A stretch of DNA of 64,000 bases from NCBI GenBank assembly GCA_002898315.1, contig BEHV01000002.1:156145-220144 (forward strand), written 5' to 3'. This stretch comes from a bacterium HR19. GTDB lineage: Bacteria; Calescibacteriota; Calescibacteriia; Calescibacteriales; Calescibacteriaceae. Under the pieces are notes generated by a model that made no database searches, was not told the DNA's origin, and was given only the letters and a program-made list of their open reading frames with translations. Both the position numbers and the translations under genes were made by a program. Every line of letters starts with the position of its first letter. Positions within the stretch are counted from its first letter, which is position 1. Below are positions 9,863 to 17,116 of the stretch, piece after piece.

Positions 9863-10594
9863 ATGGAGAGGGTTTTTGCTACTTCAAGGCGTGACATATG
9901 GTGGGCTGAAACTTTTGGAAGTGCGGTTGTTTTTCTGGGGGTGATTCTTTATTCAATAGTAAGAGCTCTTGAAGGGAAGTTCTTTGAGTGGGGACCTTAT
10001 GTTTCTCCCTTGTATTCTATACCTTTTGATACCGCGTGGATTTCTCCGGCTGTTTTCACCATGTGGGTTCCCGCTGGGTACAGGATAACATGCTACTTTT
10101 GCCGTCGTGTTTATTATCGGAGTATATTTGCTGACCCGCCTGCCTGTGCTGTGAGGGAGTTCAAGAGAAATTACAAAGGAGAATCTGCTTTTCCTTACAT
10201 TCTTTTGAACGTTCACAGATATTTTCTTTATCTTGTTGTGATTTTTGTTTTTATTCATTGGGGGCACGCTATATCTGCATTTTTGAGATGGGGTGAGAAT
10301 GGGAGTATAAAGTTCGGTATGGGGCTTGGTTCCCTTCTTATTCTTGGTGATACGGTTCTGCTTACGCTTTATGTTCTTTCTTGTCATTCTTTGAGGCATA
10401 TTTTGGGTGGTGGTTCTGATTTTTATTCTGTGGAGCATATGGGGAAGATAAAGTATTCGTTGTGGAAGTTTGTGAGCAGGTTGAATGAGCATCACGGGTT
10501 TTTCTTCTGGACGAGCCTTTTGAGTGTGGCGATAGCAGATTTTTATGTAAGGGCGGTCTCTTCCGGGGTGATAAATGATATAAGGTTCTTCTGA
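9863..10594 (+). CDS. Orphan succinate dehydrogenase-type membrane anchor
   Basis: A 243-residue protein with about five membrane spans. Its first half closely follows the pattern of the unusual anchor of actinobacterial succinate dehydrogenase (Rv0249c type, from memory). The matching features are a WGPYVSPLYS segment, a PAGYRITCYFCRRVYYRS segment, DPPACAV, a Y-x-GE motif and NVHRYFLYL. Conserved His residues (H167-type HRYF, HWGH, CHSLRH) could ligate heme. No SdhA or SdhB gene is in the window, so either the enzyme is encoded elsewhere or this anchor serves another partner. TATTCT sits 16 bases upstream of the ATG. The 3' end converges on the glycosyltransferases, seven bases away. Confidence 0.62.
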   Translation: MERVFATSRRDIWWAETFGSAVVFLGVILYSIVRALEGKFFEWGPYVSPLYSIPFDTAWISPAVFTMWVPAGYRITCYFCRRVYYRSIFADPPACAVREFKRNYKGESAFPYILLNVHRYFLYLVVIFVFIHWGHAISAFLRWGENGSIKFGMGLGSLLILGDTVLLTLYVLSCHSLRHILGGGSDFYSVEHMGKIKYSLWKFVSRLNEHHGFFFWTSLLSVAIADFYVRAVSSGVINDIRFF

Positions 10595-10601
10595 ATTTTT
10601 A

Positions 10602-11534
10602 TTACATTCTGAACTCTTCAAGTTTTTCAGGGGGATATTTTAACTTCATGTATTTTTCGTATAGCCCGAGCAAAAGTAAAATAGATTTAGCAAGGTCTTT
10701 TACATTTTTTGTGTAAAGAAAAGATAAGAGTAAGGATTTTAAAGCTATATCTTTGTATCCTGCCAAGTATGAAGTCCAAGCAAGACGGTTGAACCTGAAC
10801 GAGAGCTCCCTTTTTCCCAGCTCCCTTAAAATCTCATCTTTGAATTCAAGTAAGATGCTTAAAAATTCTTTCATCTGAATATTTGTTTTCATGCTTAATC
10901 TTTCGAGCGAAGACCTCCTTTTTATTACACAAAGTGGTTCTGGGACATAGTCAAAGCTGGTGATTCGTGATACGCAAACTAAAAATTTGGTATCATCTGT
11001 TATTATTCTTCTTTCATCAAATAAACCAGATTGTGTTGCTATATCTTTTCTCACAATTAATGTTTGGAGATTTATCAAAGGAAATTTTAGCATTTCTCTA
11101 TAAACATAACCTTTAAGCCTTTGTATCCTCATTAATTCCATCCCTTTTCCCGTCTCTATAAATGCGTCACAATAAACAAGTCCTACATCACCATCCCTCA
11201 AAAGCAATCTAACCTGCTTCTCCGTCTTCTCAGGTAAGAAATAATCGTCATGATCAAGGAAAGCAAGAATTTCACCATCTGAATTCAAAATACCTATATT
11301 CCTTGGCACAGCAGGTCTCCCACTATTTTTCGGCAACCTTATATATTTTATTCTTGAATCCTTGAATCTTTGAACTATCTCAGGTGTGTTATCTTCCGAA
11401 GCATCATCTACCACTACAACCTGAATGTTCTTATATGTTTGGTCAAGACAACTTTGAATAGCTCTCTTCAAAAGCTCTGCTCTGTTATATGTCGGTATTA
11501 TAATTGATACTAAAGGCTCATATATCCTCTTCAC
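10602..11534 (-). CDS. Family 2 glycosyltransferase
   Basis: A 310-residue GT-A fold enzyme: VSIIIPTYNRAELLKRAI at the N-terminus, VVVDDASEDNT, and the metal-binding DHDD (LAFLDHDDY) near residue 90. The C-terminal third is helical, with no obvious membrane span, so it acts at the cytoplasmic face. It adds one sugar to an acceptor, probably the lipid-linked glycan exported by the neighbouring Wzm/Wzt. The start is GTG, four bases after the stop of the upstream glycosyltransferase, so the pair is one operon. Donor and acceptor are unknown. Confidence 0.88.
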   Translation of the reverse strand: MKRIYEPLVSIIIPTYNRAELLKRAIQSCLDQTYKNIQVVVVDDASEDNTPEIVQRFKDSRIKYIRLPKNSGRPAVPRNIGILNSDGEILAFLDHDDYFLPEKTEKQVRLLLRDGDVGLVYCDAFIETGKGMELMRIQRLKGYVYREMLKFPLINLQTLIVRKDIATQSGLFDERRIITDDTKFLVCVSRITSFDYVPEPLCVIKRRSSLERLSMKTNIQMKEFLSILLEFKDEILRELGKRELSFRFNRLAWTSYLAGYKDIALKSLLLSFLYTKNVKDLAKSILLLLGLYEKYMKLKYPPEKLEEFRM

Positions 11535-11538
11535 AAAG

Positions 11539-12549
11539 TTATAAATTTTTTACCTTCTTTAAGATTTTTGAAGAAAATTCACAAAATTTTGCATATAATT
11601 GCAAGATTTTGCTATCGGGCATAGTTTTATAAAGTAAATAAGGAAGTATATGAACTGACCATAAGGCAAGATAAATTTTTTGTTTTTGAGATATATTACT
11701 GTTAAGCTTATCAGCCAACAAACATATTCTCACACTTTCGAAGATAAATTTTATTTCCTCAGGAACAAGCACAAGGCGTAAAATACTCTCCCTATATTTT
11801 CCTGGTATTTTATCAATAATACTATGGTATATCATGTAATAAAATTTGTTGTGTGGTTTAAGGTGGAGAATTTGTCTAAAAAGATTATCTTCGGTCCCTA
11901 TAAAAATTGGATGATTTATGGTTCTGTAAACAATTGCTTCTGGTTCAAACTTATATTTCCCTATTAATGCTCCCTGAGCTAGCATATATGCATCTGAAAC
12001 TATGGTTTCCGGAAAGTTTATCTTTTCTAATACTTCTTTTTTCCATAATCCATAAATTGTAAATGAACCTAGGTCTTCAAGGATTCTTTTGTACCTTTCT
12101 ATAGCATTTTCAATCTCAGATGTATCCTCTTTTTGTATCCATGTGTACTCAGTATTTGAACTGGAATCAATTACTTTGGGAAACACAAGAATTATTTTGT
12201 CATCATTTGATTTCTTGAATGAATTTAAGAGTTTTTCAAGCAGTTGTGGATGCCATATATCGTGTCCAGATAACCAGATAAAAAAAGGAGTTTTCGCTTG
12301 ATCTAATACAAACTTGAAGTTTTTCAAAGCTCCGAGGTTTTTCTTCTGCCTGAAAAACTTTATTCTTTTTTCTTTCTTTGCGTACTCTTCGCATATCTTA
12401 TCTGTTCCATCAGTTGAACTGTTATCTGAAATCACAACTTCAAAATTCTGATATGTCTGATTGAGTAAAGATTCAAGAGTTTTTTCTATGAATTTTCGCT
12501 CATTATACACCGGCATTCCCACTGTTATTTCAGGATTTCCCTTCTTCAT
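11539..12549 (-). CDS. Family 2 glycosyltransferase
   Basis: A 336-residue GT2 enzyme with ITVGMPVYNERKFIEKTL at the start, VVISDNSSTDGT and a variant metal site SGHDIW where relatives have DxD. The C-terminal ~110 residues hold hydrophobic stretches and a basic tail, suggesting membrane association. It is the first gene of the two-gene minus-strand glycosyltransferase operon and diverges from wzt across 55 bases that contain a long inverted repeat. It probably builds the glycan exported by the adjacent ABC transporter. Confidence 0.86.
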   Translation of the reverse strand: MKKGNPEITVGMPVYNERKFIEKTLESLLNQTYQNFEVVISDNSSTDGTDKICEEYAKKEKRIKFFRQKKNLGALKNFKFVLDQAKTPFFIWLSGHDIWHPQLLEKLLNSFKKSNDDKIILVFPKVIDSSSNTEYTWIQKEDTSEIENAIERYKRILEDLGSFTIYGLWKKEVLEKINFPETIVSDAYMLAQGALIGKYKFEPEAIVYRTINHPIFIGTEDNLFRQILHLKPHNKFYYMIYHSIIDKIPGKYRESILRLVLVPEEIKFIFESVRICLLADKLNSNISQKQKIYLALWSVHILPYLLYKTMPDSKILQLYAKFCEFSSKILKKVKNL

Positions 12550-12556
12550 AATCTAC

Positions 12557-12599
12557 AATTTTTAATTTTATCTTTAATCCAAATCACAAATTAAAAATT
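12557..12599. promoter_or_regulatory. Inverted repeat in the divergent glycosyltransferase/wzt promoter region
   Basis: Two perfect 12-base arms (AATTTTTAATTT at 12557-12568 and its complement at 12588-12599) are separated by 19 bases. Centre-to-centre spacing is 31 bases, about three helical turns. They lie between divergent starts at 12549 and 12605, with no Shine-Dalgarno before either. This could be a shared operator or mirrored -10 regions. The A/T-only composition lowers its significance. Confidence 0.35.
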
Positions 12600-12604
12600 T
12601 TGCA

Positions 12605-13900
12605 ATGAATATAGCTATAAAAGTGGAGAATTTGAGCAAGCTTTACAAGATAGGGAAAAAAGAGCCATATATGGCACTCCGAGATGCTCTTTCCGAAAGC
12701 ATAAAAAAACTTTTCAGAAAAAATGAAAAAGATAAAGAAAATGAAAGCTACATATGGGCTTTAAAAAATGTATCATTTGAGGTAAAAGAAGGAGAAATCG
12801 TAGGAATAATAGGTAGAAACGGAGCTGGGAAAACAACTTTACTTAAAATCCTCTCACGCATAACATATCCAACAGAAGGAAAAGCAGTTGTGAAGGGAAA
12901 AGTCGGCTCTCTCCTTGAAGTCGGAATAGGTTTCCACCCAGAACTCACAGGAAGAGAAAACATTTACCTTTATGGAACAATCTTGGGCATGAAGAAAAAA
13001 GAAATTGATGAGAAATTTGATGAGATAGTTGAATTCTCTGGACTGGCACAGTTTATAGATACACCCGTGAAATACTATTCATCTGGAATGTATGTTCGTC
13101 TTGCTTTTGCTACTGCTGCCTATCTTCAAACAAATATATTGCTCATTGATGAGGTCCTGGCAGTTGGAGATGTTGGTTTTCAGAGGAAATGTTTTCAGAG
13201 GATGGAAGAGGTAAGAAAAGAGGAAAGAACAATCCTTGTTGTATCACATAATATGGAAGCTATTTTAAGATTCTGCAAAAGGTCAATTCTTATTGACAAA
13301 GGAAGAATAATAAAAGATGGAAATACTAAAGAAGTTGTAGAAGAATATCTAAAATATTTCTCGGAAATTTACAATTTTAGAGAATGGAGTTTTGATCAAG
13401 CTCCCGGCAGCGAATTCGCAAAGCTAAAATCTATAAAAATCAAAGATAAAAATGGAAATCAGAAAAACTCATTTGACTCAAGAGAACCCATATTTGTTGA
13501 GGTAGAATACTGGATAATAAAACCAAAGAATATCTACGCTAGTATTGTTCTACAAAACCAGATGGGAGTAATAGTATTCATAGCATCGGAAAGCTCTTCT
13601 TACCTCGGTAGAGCATATAAAATTCTTGAGCCAGGATTATATAGGGCTGTATGTGAGATACCATCTAATCTCCTTGCAGATGGTAACTACACTTTGAGAG
13701 TGGTCCTAGTAGAGCTGGGAAAGGATAGTTCACCTTTATATCATGCAGATGTTCATAATGCTGTTGGCTTCCAAGTTTTTGTCCCTCTTGCTCCCGATTC
13801 CCCGCGTGGAGATTATCCCGGGGGATACCCAGGAGTAGTTTGGCCAAAATTCAAATGGGAAACATATCAGGTAGATAAAAACATTTTTCCTGAAAGTTAA
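12605..13900 (+). CDS. wzt: Polysaccharide ABC exporter ATPase with C-terminal glycan-binding domain (Wzt-like)
   Basis: A 431-residue protein. The ATPase has Walker A GRNGAGKT at ~69-76, a signature region YYSSGM near 157 and Walker B ILLIDEVLAVGD at ~178-189, all typical of O-antigen and teichoic exporters. Residues ~260-431 form the separate Wzt-C-type beta domain that, in known relatives, recognises the finished end of the glycan. It ends with an odd Pro/Gly/Tyr-rich segment (DYPGGYPGVVWP). The insertion after the first strand (~residues 15-50) is also usual in this group. It is followed 17 bases later by the permease gene. Confidence 0.92.
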   Translation: MNIAIKVENLSKLYKIGKKEPYMALRDALSESIKKLFRKNEKDKENESYIWALKNVSFEVKEGEIVGIIGRNGAGKTTLLKILSRITYPTEGKAVVKGKVGSLLEVGIGFHPELTGRENIYLYGTILGMKKKEIDEKFDEIVEFSGLAQFIDTPVKYYSSGMYVRLAFATAAYLQTNILLIDEVLAVGDVGFQRKCFQRMEEVRKEERTILVVSHNMEAILRFCKRSILIDKGRIIKDGNTKEVVEEYLKYFSEIYNFREWSFDQAPGSEFAKLKSIKIKDKNGNQKNSFDSREPIFVEVEYWIIKPKNIYASIVLQNQMGVIVFIASESSSYLGRAYKILEPGLYRAVCEIPSNLLADGNYTLRVVLVELGKDSSPLYHADVHNAVGFQVFVPLAPDSPRGDYPGGYPGVVWPKFKWETYQVDKNIFPES

Positions 13901-13917
13901 AAATTTACTTAAACATT

Positions 13918-14751
13918 ATGCAAGAAAAAAAAGAAACTATTATTATAAAACCCCCCTCTTCTGTTTTTGATGCAATAAATCTGAAGGAGATAATAAGCAG
14001 AATAGACCTTCTTTTTGCGCTTGCTATAAGAGACATAAAAATAAGGTACAGAAGAACTATTATAGGATTTGGATGGGCTGTTATTCAACCATTTGCGCAA
14101 ATGGTCATTTTCTCACTGATTTTCGGCAAGTTCACAAAAATACCCTCTGAAAATGTTCCTTACCCGATTTTTGTTTACTCCGCTCTTGTCCCCTGGCAAC
14201 TTTTCGCAAGAGCTCTGAACGATGCCAGTATGAGCGTTGTAAATAATATTCACATAATATCAAAAATATACTTCCCGAGAATTATTCTCCCTATGTCTGT
14301 CATAATTTCCGCGCTGGTTGATTTTTTCTCCGCTTTCTCAATACTCATACTTCTTATGATTTTTTATGGTGTAATCCCGACAGCAAAGGTGCTCCTTTTT
14401 CCTGTCTTCGTGTTTGTGGAGATTTTATGCGCCCTTGGAGTTGCTCTATGGCTATCTGCCCTAAATGTAAAATTCAGAGATGTAAAATACACTCTGCAGT
14501 TTCTCACACAAATCTGGCTCTTTGCAACGCCCGTTATTTACCCCGCAAAAATCATCCCCGAAAAATTCAAATTTATTTTCGCTCTCAACCCCATGACAGG
14601 AGTAGTTGAAGGGTTCAGATGGATTCTCCTTAACACCACTCCCCCTGATTTTACCATGATGGCTATCTCAACTCTCATGATTTTTATCGTCTTTATATTC
14701 GGAGTCGTTTTCTTCTACAAAATGGAAAAAGAGTTCGCAGATATAATGTGA
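13918..14751 (+). CDS. wzm: Polysaccharide ABC exporter permease (Wzm-like, ABC-2 family)
   Basis: A 277-residue integral membrane protein with about six spans. The amphipathic N-terminal segment includes ALAIRDIKIRYRRTIIGFGWAV, and the conserved C-terminal NPMTGVVEGFRWILL segment is that of Wzm/TagG permeases. It forms the channel through which lipid-linked glycan crosses the inner membrane, powered by the adjacent Wzt. Its stop overlaps the GTG start of the next ATPase gene, so translation is coupled. Confidence 0.92.
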   Translation: MQEKKETIIIKPPSSVFDAINLKEIISRIDLLFALAIRDIKIRYRRTIIGFGWAVIQPFAQMVIFSLIFGKFTKIPSENVPYPIFVYSALVPWQLFARALNDASMSVVNNIHIISKIYFPRIILPMSVIISALVDFFSAFSILILLMIFYGVIPTAKVLLFPVFVFVEILCALGVALWLSALNVKFRDVKYTLQFLTQIWLFATPVIYPAKIIPEKFKFIFALNPMTGVVEGFRWILLNTTPPDFTMMAISTLMIFIVFIFGVVFFYKMEKEFADIM

Positions 14752-15467
14752 GTCAAAAACAAATTTTTCAAAAGGGAAAAACAAGAATGTTAGTTCATAA
14801 ATATTTAAAATCTGATTTTTCAGTTGTGAGCGAAAGAAATAACAATAAACTTGAAGTTGTAGGTTTATCAAAATCTTATAACGGTATCCAAGTCATAAAA
14901 GATTTGAGCTTTTCTGTTGAGAGAGGAGAAGTTTTAGCAGTAGTAGGGAAGAACGGCTCGGGAAAAACCACTTTGCTCAAACTCATCTCAGGAATATCAC
15001 AGAAAGATTCCGGAACTATAAAGTTATACGGGAAAGATATTTCTCATCATGATGTAAGAAGCAAAATTCTTTTTGTCGGACATTTTCCGAACATTTACAG
15101 CCACCTTACTGTTTTTGAAAATCTTGTTTTCTGGGCGAAAATCTGGGGAAAAAATTGTGATGAAAAAAACATAAAATTCGCTCTTGACTTTTTCGGAATC
15201 TTGAAATTCAAAAACTATTTTGTACATCAGCTATCTCAGGGGACGAAAAGGAAAGTTTCCCTCTGCAAGTTCTTCATTATAGACCCTGATGTTTTGGTCG
15301 TAGATGAACCGTTTTCTAACATAGATGATTTCGGCAGAGAAAAAATCTCCGAACTCTTTTCAAGGTGCAAGAAAGAAAATAAGATAGTCATTTTCTCCTC
15401 TCCCGAGAAAAAAACCGAATTCAAAGCAGATTTGATTTTAGACCTTGATTCTCTTCCGAGAACCTGA
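14748..15467 (+). CDS. CcmA-like ABC transporter ATPase next to Wzm
   Basis: A 239-residue single ABC ATPase: Walker A GKNGSGKT at ~67-74, a Q-loop-region FVGHFPNIY, signature LSQGTKRKV near 162 and Walker B VLVVDEP near 184. The style (GHFPNIYSHLTVFENLVFWAKIWG) resembles CcmA and related ABC-2 ATPases, not Wzt. No CcmB, CcmC or other cytochrome-maturation gene follows. The GTG start overlaps the wzm stop by two bases; an in-frame ATG at 14787 is the alternative. It may be a second ATPase for the same permease, or may pair with a permease encoded elsewhere. Confidence 0.78.
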   Translation: MSQKQIFQKGKTRMLVHKYLKSDFSVVSERNNNKLEVVGLSKSYNGIQVIKDLSFSVERGEVLAVVGKNGSGKTTLLKLISGISQKDSGTIKLYGKDISHHDVRSKILFVGHFPNIYSHLTVFENLVFWAKIWGKNCDEKNIKFALDFFGILKFKNYFVHQLSQGTKRKVSLCKFFIIDPDVLVVDEPFSNIDDFGREKISELFSRCKKENKIVIFSSPEKKTEFKADLILDLDSLPRT

Positions 15468-15583
15468 TATATACTTTTTCTTTTCCCGCAAACGGAATTT
15501 TGGTTTTCGTTGTATTTTTGCGAGAATCTTTTTTAGCGAATTTGCCTGCTCGCTCGTTCCCATTTATTTTAATTTAAATAGAT

Positions 15584-17023
15584 ATGAATTTCAGATATCT
15601 GATAACTGTTTCGGGAGAACTTCCTATAAAATCAAGTAAGACCAGAATAAAATTTTATAGAACTCTTCTCAGTAACATAAAACATCTGCTAAAAGAAAAG
15701 GGTTCTAAAACCTATAAACTTGAAATAATCTCCGCAAAGATTTTTTTAGAAACAGATACAGATGTTCTTGAAGATTTAGCAAGAGTTTTCGGTGTGATGA
15801 GGGTCGCAAAAGTAGAAGTGATGGAGTTTTCTGACATAAAAGACCTCGTTCTCAAAATCGGTGAAAGAACAAAGGACATGGTTTCAGGTAAAAAGTTTGC
15901 GGTGAGAGTTAGCAGGTCGGGAGAGCATAATTTCTCCTCGGAACAGTTCGCAAGAGAACTTGGTGCCTTTCTGAAACCATACTCCGCAGGTGTTGACCTT
16001 GAAAATCCAGATGTAGAGATTCGTATAGAGATCAGAGATAGGAGAGCATTTTTGTATAAGAATTTGCTTTCTGCTTGTGGTGGTCTGCCTATCGGAACAG
16101 AAGGAAGAGCCCTTTCTCTTTTCTCTGGTGGATTTGACTCACCTGTGGCTTCATACCTTATAGCTAAAAGAGGTGTAAAGATAGATTTTCTCCACTTCTT
16201 CTTCGGCTCAGTTAGCGCGACAAGATTAGCTTTCTCTGTCGCAAAAAAACTCACAGAAAAATGGTTTTACGGACATAATCCGAAGTTCTATTTTATAGAC
16301 CTCACAGAGCTTATAGATTTTTTAGCGGGTAAGGTAAGATGGGAGTTCAGGCAGGTTGTTCTGCGAACTCTTATGTATCGTATTGCATCAAAAGTCGCCG
16401 GCAAAAAATATAGTGCAGTAATCACAGGCGAATCAATAGGGCAAGCATCAAGCCAAACCCTTGCAAATATCAGAAGTTGTGAGCTCGTCTCGGGGATAGA
16501 AATACCAATCTTAAGACCACTTCTCGGATTTGATAAAACCGAGATAATAGATTATTCACGCAAGATAGGAACTTATGAGCTATCTTCCAAGGTATGTGAA
16601 GCATGTGCCATAGCTCCGAAAAAAGTGAGAACAAAAACCGAAGTGGAAGAGCTGAAATCAGAATTTGAAAAATTGCCAGAAGACCTTATAGATAAAGCCA
16701 TTGCAGAAATGAAAACCTTAGATGTCAGGAGCTCAATTATTGATGATATACTCGTTCAAAAAAGTGTTATTATTGACTACATTCCAGATGATGCCGTTGT
16801 TCTTGACCTCAGAGATTACAGCTCTTATATTAAGTGGCATTATCCCGGCGCCCTACACTATGACAATGTAAATTTAGAAGAACTCAAAGATAAAACTCTG
16901 GTTCTATACTGCTATGCGGGAGCAAAAAGCTATCTCGAAGCTTTGAGATTAAGAGCAAAGAACATCAAAGCGTATTCTTTTGCCGGTGGTCTTGAAAACA
17001 TCAAAAAGATAGCAAAATCTTAG
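15584..17023 (+). CDS. thiI: tRNA 4-thiouridine synthetase ThiI with rhodanese domain
   Basis: A 479-residue protein with the full long-form ThiI plan: an N-terminal ferredoxin-like and THUMP region (~1-165), a PP-loop ATPase with FSGGFDSPVASYL near 180, and a C-terminal rhodanese domain with DLRDYSSY and YCYAGAKS (active Cys ~441). The disulfide-partner Cys is in KVCEACAI near 335. ThiI adenylates U8 of tRNA and transfers persulfide sulfur to make s4U; it can also supply sulfur for thiamine. It stands alone, with no Shine-Dalgarno before the ATG. The stop is TAG. Confidence 0.95.
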   Translation: MNFRYLITVSGELPIKSSKTRIKFYRTLLSNIKHLLKEKGSKTYKLEIISAKIFLETDTDVLEDLARVFGVMRVAKVEVMEFSDIKDLVLKIGERTKDMVSGKKFAVRVSRSGEHNFSSEQFARELGAFLKPYSAGVDLENPDVEIRIEIRDRRAFLYKNLLSACGGLPIGTEGRALSLFSGGFDSPVASYLIAKRGVKIDFLHFFFGSVSATRLAFSVAKKLTEKWFYGHNPKFYFIDLTELIDFLAGKVRWEFRQVVLRTLMYRIASKVAGKKYSAVITGESIGQASSQTLANIRSCELVSGIEIPILRPLLGFDKTEIIDYSRKIGTYELSSKVCEACAIAPKKVRTKTEVEELKSEFEKLPEDLIDKAIAEMKTLDVRSSIIDDILVQKSVIIDYIPDDAVVLDLRDYSSYIKWHYPGALHYDNVNLEELKDKTLVLYCYAGAKSYLEALRLRAKNIKAYSFAGGLENIKKIAKS

Positions 17024-17116
17024 CTTTCAGAAAATCACGAGAATCAAGAGAGAAAACATTACAAAAATTTTTATTTTTTCGGCTTTTCTTCAAAAATTTT
17101 ATTTTGATTTTTTAAG

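Noticed and set aside
9953-10621. 222-codon minus-strand frame opposite the Sdh-type anchor gene
   Set aside because: It is antisense to a gene with clear family motifs, its translation is Lys/Arg/Pro-rich without recognisable domains, and it has no ribosome site. It is a shadow frame.
14748-15467. Cytochrome c maturation operon beginning with ccmA
   Set aside because: The ATPase resembles CcmA, but no ccmB, ccmC, ccmE or ccmF-like gene follows; thiI is next. Kept only as a CcmA-like ATPase.
15468-15583. Terminator or thiamine riboswitch between the CcmA-like gene and thiI
   Set aside because: Only a weak GCGAG/CTCGC pairing is visible, with no stable hairpin followed by T-run and no recognisable THI-box elements.
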